A stretch of DNA of 64,000 nt from JASHSH01 sp036490215 (GTDB taxonomy: Bacteria > Pseudomonadota > Alphaproteobacteria > Rhodospirillales > Magnetospirillaceae): assembly GCA_036490215.1 (NCBI GenBank), contig DASXEH010000093.1, forward strand, positions 111,441-175,440, in the 5' to 3' direction. The position numbers and the translations under genes were made by a program. The notes under the pieces were generated by a model that saw nothing but the letters and a program-made list of their open reading frames with translations, did no database searches and was not told the origin of the DNA. Below, piece by piece: positions 27,197-36,400 of the stretch. Numbering within the stretch: the first letter of the stretch is position 1; each line of letters starts with the position of its first letter.

Positions 27197-27346
27197 CGTC
27201 GGATCTGATCCTCCTCTTCCATCCCCGCCCAGCGGTGGCTGGCGAGAACGGGATCGGCCGACCAAGACAATGATTCCGCCGTAAGCAAGCGAGCCGTCGG
27301 AGTTGCTGCCGCGTTCTGTCGCTTATGCACGCTCCTCGGAGGCACG

Positions 27347-27532
27347 ATGCCCCAACGGCCCAACTACAGGCAGGAACGTTCGGATCGAAACCGAAACAAA
27401 GAGACGCGAAAGCTGCAAAAGCTGCAGAAGAAAACTGAAGACGCCGCGCGTCGAAAAATGCTCAAGGCGGAGGGCGCGTCCCCTGAATCACCGGATGAAG
27501 TGCCGGACGACGTAAAGGTCGAGGACGAATAA
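27347..27532 (+). CDS. Hypothetical small charged protein
   Basis: 61 aa from ATG 27347 with GGAGG ahead. The N-terminal half is strongly basic (PQRPNYRQERSDRNRNKETRK), the C-terminal half acidic (SPESPDEVPDDVKVEDE), so it is likely unstructured. Codon use fits neighbouring genes. It is 150 bp after the preceding small gene and 70 bp before the zinc-ribbon gene. No function can be assigned. Confidence 0.6.
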   Translation: MPQRPNYRQERSDRNRNKETRKLQKLQKKTEDAARRKMLKAEGASPESPDEVPDDVKVEDE

Positions 27533-27601
27533 CGAGATCACCGATCCCATTCAGACGCCGAACGCCGCCGCACCCGTTTTCTCTATTTGATTGGAGCCGC
27601 C

Positions 27602-28000
27602 ATGCATGTCGAGAACCCCACCTCATGGGGAACGAAGCGAATCTGCCAGGATTGCGCAGCGAAATACTACGACTTGCGCCGCAGCCCAGTAGTTTGCCCC
27701 AAATGCCAAGCCGAATTCGTCGAGCCCGCTAAACCCAAATCCCATTCGAGAGAATCAAGCAACGCCCCGGCTCGTGGTCGTTCGCGCAATACGCCATTCG
27801 GTAATGGCTCCAGCCCGTGGGCCCGCCGTTCGGGGGCGCACTCCCCGTTCGCCGAAGCGCGCCCGGCGGAAGACGAAAATGGCGAAGCCAGAGAAGCCAG
27901 CAAAGTGTCTGACGACGGCGATGCCGATATCGAGGCCGATGCCAGCGCCGTTGAGGTATTGGAGCCGGAGACCGCAGAAGAAGCGACCAGCGAGCAATGA
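27602..28000 (+). CDS. FYDLN-type zinc-ribbon protein (TIGR02300-like)
   Basis: 132 aa from ATG 27602. The N-terminus WGTKRICQDCAAKYYDLRRSPVVCPKC matches the FYDLN family found mainly in alphaproteobacteria; here the motif reads YYDL and is framed by two CxxC pairs (zinc ribbon). The rest (residues 45-132) is low-complexity and ends acidic. The stop overlaps the desaturase start as ATGA. The role of the family is unknown; small zinc-ribbon proteins often serve in transcription or ribosome-related functions. Confidence 0.8.
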   Translation: MHVENPTSWGTKRICQDCAAKYYDLRRSPVVCPKCQAEFVEPAKPKSHSRESSNAPARGRSRNTPFGNGSSPWARRSGAHSPFAEARPAEDENGEAREASKVSDDGDADIEADASAVEVLEPETAEEATSEQ

Positions 28001-29034
28001 CACTGGGCGCCGCTTCTGTTTCCGACCGTGACGTCGACGCCGAACCATCTCTGAGCGAGCGTCCAACGCCCGTCGCCCGCGAGTCGAGTGCAGCGCGCAG
28101 CCTCTGGCAGCTCGCAAGCACACTCGCGGCCCTGGGCGCCATATGGGCAGCGATGTATTGGAGCCTCGGTATCTCCTACGGGTTGGTTCTCGCCCTCTCG
28201 ATCGTCGCGGCCGGCCTTATTGTGCGGCTCTTCTCCATTCAGCACGACTGCGGCCACGGCTCGTTCTTTCGCTGGCGCCTAGCCAACGCCATGGCTGGGC
28301 GCATTTGCAGCATGGCGACGCTGACGCCGTTTTCGAATTGGCGACAGCATCACCTGATGCATCATCTGACATGGAACAACCTCGATCGCCGCGAAAGCGG
28401 AATGGACATCTACTCGGCCTGTCTGACTGTGGACGAGTATCGCTTGTTGAGTAGACGGCAACGCCGCCTGCATCGGCTTGTCCAGCACCCCGTGATCGCG
28501 TTGTTGCTATTGCCGCCGCTGATCTTCGTTGCGCTTTACAGGGTCCCCTTCGATACGCCGCCGTCGTGGCACAAAGAGCGGCGTTCCGTCTGGCTGACGA
28601 ATGGTGCGCTCATCGTCGTTTACGCAGGCCTCGGCTATGCGGTTGGATTCCGCGAGATGCTCCTCGTGCATGCACCCATCATCGGCTTAGCGGCCGTTTT
28701 GGGTGTTTGGATGTTCTCGCTGCAGCATCGATTCAGAGGCGCAACGTGGATGCGAGGTACCGCTTGGTCTGTCCGCGCGGCATCCTTGAACGGTTCCTCA
28801 TTTTTGAAGCTGCCCAAGATCGTGCAGTGGTTTACCGGCAATCTCGGCTTTCATCATATTCACCACCTCGACTCGCGTATCCCCAACTACCGGTTGGAGG
28901 AGCGTCATCGCGGCGAAGACATGATTAAGGCGACTTCGATCCTCAGCATTCGCGACGGTTTGGCGGCCTGGCGCTATGCGCTTTGGGACGAGGCCGCAGG
29001 ACGAATGGTGCGCATCTCGGATGTCGCAGTTTGA
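27997..29034 (+). CDS. Membrane fatty acid desaturase
   Basis: 345 aa. The three histidine boxes of di-iron desaturases are present: HDCGHG (about 86-91), HHLMHH (about 112-117) and HHIHH (about 286-290). The spacing and membrane segments (LGAIWAAMYWSLGISYGLV, PVIALLLLPPLIFVALY) fit the acyl-lipid omega-6/delta-12 type. It would introduce double bases of unsaturation (C=C bonds) in membrane lipids using O2. The start overlaps the FYDLN gene. Its position after cspA in the same block suggests a link to cold or membrane adaptation, though that is inference. Confidence 0.88.
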   Translation: MTLGAASVSDRDVDAEPSLSERPTPVARESSAARSLWQLASTLAALGAIWAAMYWSLGISYGLVLALSIVAAGLIVRLFSIQHDCGHGSFFRWRLANAMAGRICSMATLTPFSNWRQHHLMHHLTWNNLDRRESGMDIYSACLTVDEYRLLSRRQRRLHRLVQHPVIALLLLPPLIFVALYRVPFDTPPSWHKERRSVWLTNGALIVVYAGLGYAVGFREMLLVHAPIIGLAAVLGVWMFSLQHRFRGATWMRGTAWSVRAASLNGSSFLKLPKIVQWFTGNLGFHHIHHLDSRIPNYRLEERHRGEDMIKATSILSIRDGLAAWRYALWDEAAGRMVRISDVAV

Positions 29035-29070
29035 TGGGACAAGACGCGTGACAACGACCGGCCATCGGGG

Positions 29071-29943
29071 ATGACGCCGTCGGCTTTGGTGAAAGTACGC
29101 CATCGCACAACCTACCGTTATGACCAGTTGGTCAGCCTGCTTCCCCATCGGTTGATGTTACGGCCCCGCGAAGGTCCGAATATTCAAATCATTTCGATGG
29201 ACCTGAAAGTGACGCCTGAAGCGAGCGTCACGTGGTCGTGGGACGTTTTCGGCAATTCCATTGCTACCGCCACCCCACAATTTATGGCGCGGACGCTCCT
29301 GATCGAAAGCACCGTGGAGCTCGGCCTGTCCAGTGCCGCCTATCCCGTTTTCGACATCGCGCCGTCTGCCGTCTTTTATCCGTTCCGATACACCGATGAC
29401 GAATGGACGGACCTGGGCGCCTTGGCCGTCCAGCAATACCCAGACCCCGGGTTCCGGCTGAAAAATTGGACCCTGAATTTCGTCAGGGGATCGCCTACGG
29501 ATACGCTGGCGCTTCTGAAAGATTTGAATGCAGGAATTTCGAGCTTCATCTCGTACCAGTCGCGCGATGAGGAAGGGACTCAATCGCCGCTCTACACATT
29601 GGACCGGACCTGGGGTTCGTGCCGCGACATCGCGCTTCTCTTCGTCGAAGCGGCGCGGAGCCTTGGGTTTGGTGCCCGCCTCGTTTCGGGCTATCTCCAC
29701 GATCCCGAACGTCCCATCACGGGTAGCGGCGGTACGGGTACTACCCATGCCTGGGCCGAAGTCTATGTGCCGGGCCCGGGATGGATTGCTTTCGATCCGA
29801 CTCACCGCCGCGTCGGCAGCTTCAACCTCATTCCCGTCGCCGTCGGGCGGGACATCCGGCAGATCATGCCGGTGGCCGGCAGCTTTATCGGCATGAGCTA
29901 CGCGTTTCAGGACATGAGGGTCGAAGTCTGCATCACCGGATAA
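29071..29943 (+). CDS. Transglutaminase-like cysteine protease family protein
   Basis: 290 aa. The N-terminal beta domain starts VRHRTTYRYDQLVSLLPHRLMLRPRE, and the C-terminal transglutaminase core has the catalytic Cys in RTWGSCRDIALLFVEAARSLG, His in GTTHAWAEVYVPG and Asp in WIAFDPTHRR. The layout is that of bacterial transglutaminase-like proteins with an N-terminal immunoglobulin-like domain, often encoded beside circularly permuted ATP-grasp genes; no such partner is here. The bacterial proteins probably act as peptidases or amidases. No signal peptide. Confidence 0.87.
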   Translation: MTPSALVKVRHRTTYRYDQLVSLLPHRLMLRPREGPNIQIISMDLKVTPEASVTWSWDVFGNSIATATPQFMARTLLIESTVELGLSSAAYPVFDIAPSAVFYPFRYTDDEWTDLGALAVQQYPDPGFRLKNWTLNFVRGSPTDTLALLKDLNAGISSFISYQSRDEEGTQSPLYTLDRTWGSCRDIALLFVEAARSLGFGARLVSGYLHDPERPITGSGGTGTTHAWAEVYVPGPGWIAFDPTHRRVGSFNLIPVAVGRDIRQIMPVAGSFIGMSYAFQDMRVEVCITG

Positions 29944-29999
29944 ACGCGAGCACGACCGCCCCACACAATCTGCTCTCTCGCGATTTCATGGAGGTCGCA

Positions 30000-30425
30000 A
30001 TGGAAATAAGACGTCTGAAAACCGCGGCGACGAAAGGCGATCCCCTTGCCCAGTTCAATCTGGGCATCCTTTATAACCACCGGCTCGACGACAATGGACA
30101 TCCGACACCGAGCAATCGGATCGAAGCCCTGAAGTGGCTTTCGGCCGCCGCCAAACACGGGCTTCCCCGCGCCCAGATCCATGTCGCGGAGCTTCTGTGT
30201 GAAGGGTCCGACATGACGGAATGGATCGAAGCCTGCGCCTGGCTGATCCGCGCCCAAGCCAACAATCTGGGCGCCTATCATGAGCGCGCCACGAAGAACT
30301 TGGCCCATGTATCGGCGGCGCTGACTTCGAATCAAATCATCGATGCGCAGCACATGGCTGAGACATTCAAATCAGAAGAACAATACGTGCCTCAAGTCGT
30401 AGCGCCGCGCAGGCGCAAGCGATAA
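30000..30425 (+). CDS. Sel1-repeat protein
   Basis: 141 aa from ATG 30000, fixed by GGAGG at 29990-29994. Two to three Sel1-like (TPR-related) repeats are seen: AATKGDPLAQFNLGILYNHRL and ALKWLSAAAKHGLPRAQIHVAELLCEG, then ACAWLIRAQANNLGAYHERA. Such repeats are protein-interaction scaffolds. The tail is basic (VVAPRRRKR). It is the last gene of the plus-strand block and converges on the sensor-kinase genes. Partner unknown. Confidence 0.8.
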   Translation: MEIRRLKTAATKGDPLAQFNLGILYNHRLDDNGHPTPSNRIEALKWLSAAAKHGLPRAQIHVAELLCEGSDMTEWIEACAWLIRAQANNLGAYHERATKNLAHVSAALTSNQIIDAQHMAETFKSEEQYVPQVVAPRRRKR

Positions 30426-30471
30426 GTGGACCAAGAGATCACCCCGTACGCGTCGTCCGGGGAATGAACCC

Positions 30472-30487
30472 GGGCACACCCGTGCCC
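30472..30487. terminator. Small hairpin between converging genes
   Basis: GGGCAC and GTGCCC pair around ACCC, midway between the Sel1 gene and the hybrid kinase gene. It may act as a weak bidirectional terminator; there is no T-run. Confidence 0.35.
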
Positions 30488-30503
30488 AGCACCGTCGCAG
30501 CCT

Positions 30504-32066
30504 TCAACCGTGATGATGGGACTTCGCCGCGTTCGCGAGAAGGTTCTGGAGTTCGGTAAAGGCGACCGGTTTGACGACATGGTGATCGAAGCCCGCATCG
30601 GCGGCTAAGGCTTTGTCCTTTTCCTGTCCCCAACCGGTTTGCGCGACGATCGTCACGCCCCGCAACTCCGGATCCTGGCGCAGCGCGCGGCAGACCGCGT
30701 AGCCGTCCATGCCCGGCAGGCCGATATCGAGAAGGATGGCGTCGGGCCCGAAATCATGCGCCGCCTCAAGAGCTCGCGGGCCGTCATGGACGAGCTGGTA
30801 CTCGTGCCCCATCTCCTCGAGCATCCAGCCAACGGTTTTCGCCACTTCGATCTGATCGTCGACGACCAGGACCTTGAGGGGATGTGTCGCTTCCGGAGCC
30901 GATTCGGGCGCGGCGGTTTCGTACAGAGGCAGGCCATCGCCCCCCGCCAAGGAAACGCGGACCGTGAAGGTGCTGCCCTTGCCGATGCCGCCACTTTCGG
31001 CTTTGACCATGCCGCCATGAAGCGCCACGAGCTGCTTCACCAAGGCGAGGCCAATGCCAAGCCCGCCGCGCGCCCGATCCAGATGCTGGTCGACCTGGGC
31101 GAAAAGTTCGAACACCGCCTGCTGCATATCTTTCGGTATGCCGATCCCATCATCGGACACACTGACGACGGCCACATCGCCCTCGCTGCGGACGTCGAGA
31201 CGAATATGCCCGCCCGCGGGCGTGTACTTGGCGGCATTGTTCAAAAGATTGCTGACGACCTGAGCCAGCCGGGTCAGATCCGCATCGAGCCACAATTCAT
31301 CCTCGGGCACGCTGACCGTCAATGTGTGGCCGGCAGAATCGATGAGCGGCTGGCTGGTCTCCAAGGCCGAATGGACGACATCCAGGATTTTAATTCTCTC
31401 CCTGCGAAGCTCCATCTTTCCCTGGCTGATCCGGGAAACGTCCAGGAGATCGTCGATCAGCCGCACCAGATGCGCGACTTGCCGGCTCATCATCTCTCTG
31501 AGTTCGGCCGCCTTCTCGTCGTCCGGCGTCCTGCGCAGAATATCCAGCCCGTGACGGAGTGGCGCCAACGGATTGCGAAGCTCATGCGCCAGCGTCGCCA
31601 GGAATTCGTCCTTGCGGCGATCCGCGTCCCGCAGCGCCTCGGCCTGCACTTCGAGCTCGTCGCGTTGCGCAGCGATCTGCTGGCGCTGGCGGTAGAGCTC
31701 GAAAAACACATCGGCCTTACTGCGCAGAATCCCGGCTTCAATCGGCTTGTAGATGAAGTCGACGGCTCCCGCCTCGTAGCCGCGGAAGCGCCGCTGCATG
31801 TTGATGTTGCCGGCGGTCACGAAGATGATCGGGATGCGGCGGGTGCGTTCATTGCCGCGCATCAATTCAGCCAGTTCGAACCCGTCCAATTGCGGCATCT
31901 GAACGTCGACGATCGCCAAGGCCACATCGTGCTTCAGCATCAGTTCGAGAGCCTCCTCGCCGGAGCGCGCTTTCAGCAAGACGAGACCATCGCGCTGCAG
32001 CAGCGCCTCCAGGGACAGGAGGTTCTTCTCGAGATCGTCGACGAGGAGAAAGTGAACGAGACTCAT
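30504..32066 (-). CDS. Hybrid sensor histidine kinase (REC-HisKA-HATPase-REC)
   Basis: 520 aa from ATG 32066, cytoplasmic. An N-terminal receiver (HFLLVDDLEKNLLSLEALL, phospho-Asp in LAIVDVQMPQLDG) is followed by a coiled coil. The dimerisation domain has phospho-His161 in FLATLAHELRNPL, and the ATPase (DGIGIPKDM, GLGIGLALVKQLV) precedes a C-terminal receiver (KVLVVDDQIEVAKTVGWML, DAILLDIGLPGMDG). There is no output or sensor domain, so input must arrive by phosphotransfer or protein contact. It is the last gene of a four-gene minus-strand operon with CheB, CheR and the large CHASE3 kinase. Confidence 0.9.
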   Translation of the reverse strand: MSLVHFLLVDDLEKNLLSLEALLQRDGLVLLKARSGEEALELMLKHDVALAIVDVQMPQLDGFELAELMRGNERTRRIPIIFVTAGNINMQRRFRGYEAGAVDFIYKPIEAGILRSKADVFFELYRQRQQIAAQRDELEVQAEALRDADRRKDEFLATLAHELRNPLAPLRHGLDILRRTPDDEKAAELREMMSRQVAHLVRLIDDLLDVSRISQGKMELRRERIKILDVVHSALETSQPLIDSAGHTLTVSVPEDELWLDADLTRLAQVVSNLLNNAAKYTPAGGHIRLDVRSEGDVAVVSVSDDGIGIPKDMQQAVFELFAQVDQHLDRARGGLGIGLALVKQLVALHGGMVKAESGGIGKGSTFTVRVSLAGGDGLPLYETAAPESAPEATHPLKVLVVDDQIEVAKTVGWMLEEMGHEYQLVHDGPRALEAAHDFGPDAILLDIGLPGMDGYAVCRALRQDPELRGVTIVAQTGWGQEKDKALAADAGFDHHVVKPVAFTELQNLLANAAKSHHHG

Positions 32067-32074
32067 ATTCGATC

Positions 32075-32653
32075 TCACATCTTCCGAAGCCAAGCAGCGA
32101 TCTCGTCCAGCGACAGGGCCTGCGCGGCGGGGCAAACCGCCAAGGCGGCCTCTGGCATGGTCCGGGCAAACGCTTCGTCCGGGCGTTGAATGATCACCTG
32201 ACCGCCGGCCTCGGCGACCGCTTTCACACCGTTTGCGCCGTCTTGATTCGCGCCCGTTAAAATGACGGCGATAAGGCCTGGCCCGAACGCATCGGCCGCT
32301 GATTCAAATAAGACATCGATCGAGGGGCGGGAATAAAGAATGGGCTCATCGGCCGAGAGAGACAAGCTCTTATCCGCCTCGATCAGCAGATGATAATCCG
32401 GCGCCGCGAAATAAATCGTGCCGCCAGAAACGATGTCCTTATCCTCCGCTTCACGAACCTCTATGCGACATTTTGTCCGAAAGAGTTCCGCCAATACGTT
32501 CTTTCGATCCGGCGGAATATGCACCACGACGAAGATCGGCAGTTTGAAGGTCGGCGGGATCGCCGGGAGGATGATGGTCAAAGCCTCCAGCGCACCGGCG
32601 GATGCACCGATGACGATCGCTTCGGGTGGCGTCTGCGGGGTGGCCGTATTCAT
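32075..32653 (-). CDS. CheB-type methylesterase domain protein without receiver
   Basis: 192 aa from ATG 32653. The catalytic Ser is in VIGASAGALEAL, the His in FVVVHIPPDRKNVL, and the Asp in VILTGANQDGANG. It lacks the N-terminal receiver of chemotaxis CheB, so its activity is not controlled by its own phosphorylation. CheB enzymes remove methyl groups or amide groups from receptor glutamates. It overlaps the cheR gene by four bases and sits between two hybrid kinases, with no CheA/CheW in the window, so it may serve a non-chemotaxis sensory system. Confidence 0.88.
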   Translation of the reverse strand: MNTATPQTPPEAIVIGASAGALEALTIILPAIPPTFKLPIFVVVHIPPDRKNVLAELFRTKCRIEVREAEDKDIVSGGTIYFAAPDYHLLIEADKSLSLSADEPILYSRPSIDVLFESAADAFGPGLIAVILTGANQDGANGVKAVAEAGGQVIIQRPDEAFARTMPEAALAVCPAAQALSLDEIAAWLRKM

Positions 32654-33474
32654 TCGGCGCGCCTCTGATAGATTTTCTCGTCCTGCACAAAGGTCGAGAA
32701 CGCCGCCGCATGATCTGTGAACCGCAGGCTTTCCTTGGCGCCAAGACCCAGAAAGCCTTTGCGTGCCAGCGCGTCCTTGAACAAGCCCGTCGCGCGATCC
32801 TGCAGATTGCGATCGAAATAGATCAGCACATTCCGGCACGAGATCAGCTGCACCTCGGCGAAGACAGCGTCGGTCACCAGACTATGGTCGGAAAAAACGA
32901 CGCGCTTGCGCAGACTCTTGTCGAACGAGGCGCGGCCATAGGCGGCTGTGTAGTAGTCCGATAGCGACGACTTGCCGCCGGATTTGCGGTGGTTTTCCGT
33001 GAAGAGCTGCAGGCGGTCGAGATCGAAAATACCCGCCTCGGCCTTGGCCAGTGCCTGTCCACTGATGTCGGTCGCATAGAAAAGCGTGCGTTCCTCGAGC
33101 CCCTCTTCACGGAAGAGGATGACGAAGGAATACAATTCCTCTCCCTCGCTGCAACCGGCGATCCAGACCTTGAGCGAAGGATAGGTGCGCAGATGCGGCA
33201 CTACCTTCTCGCGGATCGCCCGGAAATAGGACGGGTCGCGGAACATCTCGCTCACCTGGACCGTCAGATAGCCGATCAAGTTGGGCAACGTCGCCGGGTC
33301 GTGAAGCAGGCTTTCCTGCAAAGCTGAGAATGTCGTGAACCCCAAGCGTTCACGCGCCAGTTTCAGGCGCCGCTTGACCGAGGCGAACGCATAGTTCCGG
33401 AAGTCATAATGGTTACGCAGATAGAGCGCCTCCAGCAGCAGCCGGATCTCGATGTCTTCCACTTTTTCAGACAT
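32650..33474 (-). CDS. CheR-type protein-glutamate methyltransferase
   Basis: 274 aa. The N-terminal helical part (LLEALYLRNHYDFRNYAFASVKRRL) and the SAM-binding motif VWIAGCSEGEELYSFVILF (about residues 100-118) are typical, as is LISCRNVLIYFD near the end. It uses S-adenosylmethionine to methylate glutamates of sensory proteins. It is translationally coupled to the CheB-like gene. The target could be the helical region of the large kinase at 33484 or a receptor elsewhere. Confidence 0.88.
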   Translation of the reverse strand: MSEKVEDIEIRLLLEALYLRNHYDFRNYAFASVKRRLKLARERLGFTTFSALQESLLHDPATLPNLIGYLTVQVSEMFRDPSYFRAIREKVVPHLRTYPSLKVWIAGCSEGEELYSFVILFREEGLEERTLFYATDISGQALAKAEAGIFDLDRLQLFTENHRKSGGKSSLSDYYTAAYGRASFDKSLRKRVVFSDHSLVTDAVFAEVQLISCRNVLIYFDRNLQDRATGLFKDALARKGFLGLGAKESLRFTDHAAAFSTFVQDEKIYQRRAE

Positions 33475-33483
33475 GGACGCATC

Positions 33484-36400
33484 TCATCGCGGCATCCACA
33501 CGCGAACCAGGGACAGCAGCTTTTCGACATCCAGCGGCTTGGCGATGTAGTCATTGGCGCCCGCGTCGATACAGCGCTGCTGATCGTCCGGCATCGCCTT
33601 GGCGGTCAGCGTGATGATCGGCAGCTTCTTCCAATCGGGATTTTTGCGGATCTCACGCGTGGCGGTAAGCCCATCCATCACCGGCATCATCACGTCCATC
33701 AGGATCAGGTCGATCGTGGCCGGCGATTTCTCCAGCCGATCGAGCGCCTCGCGGCCGTTGCGCGCGATCTCGACGACAGCGCCGCGGGGCTCGAAAATAT
33801 TGGTTAGAGCGTAAACGTTGCGCACGTCGTCCTCGACCACGAGAATGTGCCGCCCTTCGAGCAGCGCGTCCCTGTTCCTAGCTTTGCGGATCATCCTCTG
33901 CTGCTCGTCGGGCAGCTGCGACACGACCTGATGCAGGAAGAGCGACACTTCGTCGAGCAACCGTTCGGGCGACTTCGCGCCTTTGATGATGATCGACTTG
34001 GAGTAGCGCCGGAGCTGCTGCTCGTCATCCGGCGACAACTCCCGGCCGGTATAGACAATGACTGGTGGGAAGGAGTAGGCGTTCTCCTGGCTCAGCGTCT
34101 CGAGCAACGAGTAACCGGACGCGTCGGGCAACGATAGGTCCAATACCACGCAGTCGAATGTCTGCGTCCGCAGAAGTTCCAGGCACTCGGCAGCGGTTCC
34201 CGCCATCATGGTTTCGACGTCGTGGGAGCTCAAGAGTTTGCTCACCGCGTCACGCTGCACCGGATCGTCCTCGACGATGAGAACGCGATGCATGCGTTGT
34301 GCGAACTTGTCCTCGAGTTTCGTCAGAACCTCGGCCAGCTGTTCGCGCTGAACCGGCTTCATCATATAGCCGACTGCGCCTAGCGAGAGCGCGGTCTGTG
34401 TATGATCGGTTGCCGAAACGACGTGAATCGGGATGTGGCGCGTCTGGACATCGCGCTTGAGGCGGTCGAGAACGGAGAGCCCCGACTGATCCGGCAGGCC
34501 GATATCGAGGATGATCGCATTCGGCATGAATTGCCGCGCCAGGGCGAGTGCCTCCTCGGCCGTCGTCGCCAGCACAGCCCGGAAGCCCATTTCACGCGAT
34601 AGGTCGCGCAGGATGCCGGCAAAAATCTCGTCATCTTCGACGACGAGCAGGACCCGCCTGGAACCCTCCAACGCATCGCGATCATCATCGACGCGGCGCA
34701 TTTGTTTTGGCGCCGGCGCTGCGCGAGCCCTGGCGAGGGCTGGCGCGTGCGCCGTCGACGCCACCTGTGCTCGCACATCGCGCGGAGCCACGCGATGCGG
34801 ATCATAGGTTTCGGGAATTTCGATCGTGAAGGCGCTCCCTTCGCCGGGGCGGCTCTTCACATCGATCGTGCCGCCGAGCAGGCGCACCAGCTCCCGGGAA
34901 ATCGACAGGCCGAGACCCGTGCCGCCGTATTTGCGGCTGATTGTGCCATCGGCTTGATGGAACGCTTCGAAAATCCGCTGCTGTTGCTCTTCCGATATGC
35001 CGATGCCCGTATCCGTTACGGTAAAGGCGATATGGCCGCCCCCGGCGCGCTTGATTGCCAGCGTGACCCGACCGGATTCGGTGAATTTGCAGGCATTCGA
35101 TAGCAGGTTCTTGAGAACCTGCTCGAGCCGCTGCGCATCGGTGACAATGGCTGCCGGACATTCCGGCGCGATCTCGATGTCGAAATCGAGTTTCTTATCT
35201 TCAGCGATGGGAAGGAAGACCTGGCGAAGATTGAAGGCCAGACGTTCGACCGGCACCATGTCGGCCTTGATGTCGACGTGGCCCGCTTCGATCTTGGAAA
35301 GATCGAGGATGTCGTTGATCAAGTTGAGCAGATCGTTGCCGGACGACTGGATCGTCAGGGCATATTTGACCTGCTCGGGCGTCAGATTCTCATGTGGATT
35401 GTCGGCCAGAAGCTTGGCGAGGATCAGGGACGAATTGAGCGGCGTCCTCAATTCGTGGGACATGTTGGCGAGGAACTCCGACTTGTAGCGGCTTGCCTGT
35501 TCCAACTCTCGCGCCTTCAAATGCACCGAGGCATTGGCGTTTTCGAGATCGTCGCGTTGCACCTCAAGCTGCTGGGCCTGCTCTTCGAGCTGCGAGTTCG
35601 TCTGCTCCAACTCGGCCTGTTGTTGTTCAAGGCGAGTCTGGGTCTCCTTGAGAGCCCGCGTCTGCTCCTCCAACTCTTCGTTCGAAACGCGCAGCTCCTC
35701 GCCCTGGACCTGCAACTCTTCCGACTTGCGCTGCGTTTCGTCGAGCAAGGTCCGAAGTTCGCCACGGTATTTCGCCGAGCGCACGGCGATTGCGATCGCT
35801 GCCGACAACTGCTCCATGAGCGTGGCGACATTCTCGTCGATGGGTTGGATGAAGCCGAGTTCGATGACCGTGTTAACGATCCCGTCCGCACTGCCCGGCG
35901 AAATCAGCAAGTGCCGGGGCCTGTCCTGGCCCAGGGCCGACCCGAAAACGAGGTAGCCATCGGGGACGTCGCCGATGAGAAGCGGCCGGTTGGCCATGGC
36001 GGCTTCGCCCAGCAGGCCTTCCTTGGGCCGGAAACGCTGTGGGATCGTAACTCCCGCTGGGATCCCATAGCCCGACGCCTGCTCAAAGGCTTCACTTTCG
36101 AAGATGTACACAGCGCCGGCAACGGCACCGAGATAGTTGGCGAGGAAGCTGAGGATACTATTGCCGAGCGCGGCCGTTTCCTGGTCGCCACGCATGGCAG
36201 CTTCCAGACCGACCTGTCCGGACTGAAACCATTCCTGGCGTTTGCGCGCGACCGTCGCGCGGCTGATCAGAGTGCCTACGGCGATGGTCAGAATGATCCC
36301 GATCAGGCCGGACAAGATGCCGCTGACGAGCGCCGTTTTCTGGGCGCTGGCCATCTCGTGGAGTCGCTGATTGCGCAAGTCCTCTTCCGTCTGCGCCATG

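Noticed and set aside
30639..32189. A 516-codon open frame on the plus strand
   Set aside because: It is antisense to the REC-HisKA-REC kinase; low-complexity shadow of coding strand.
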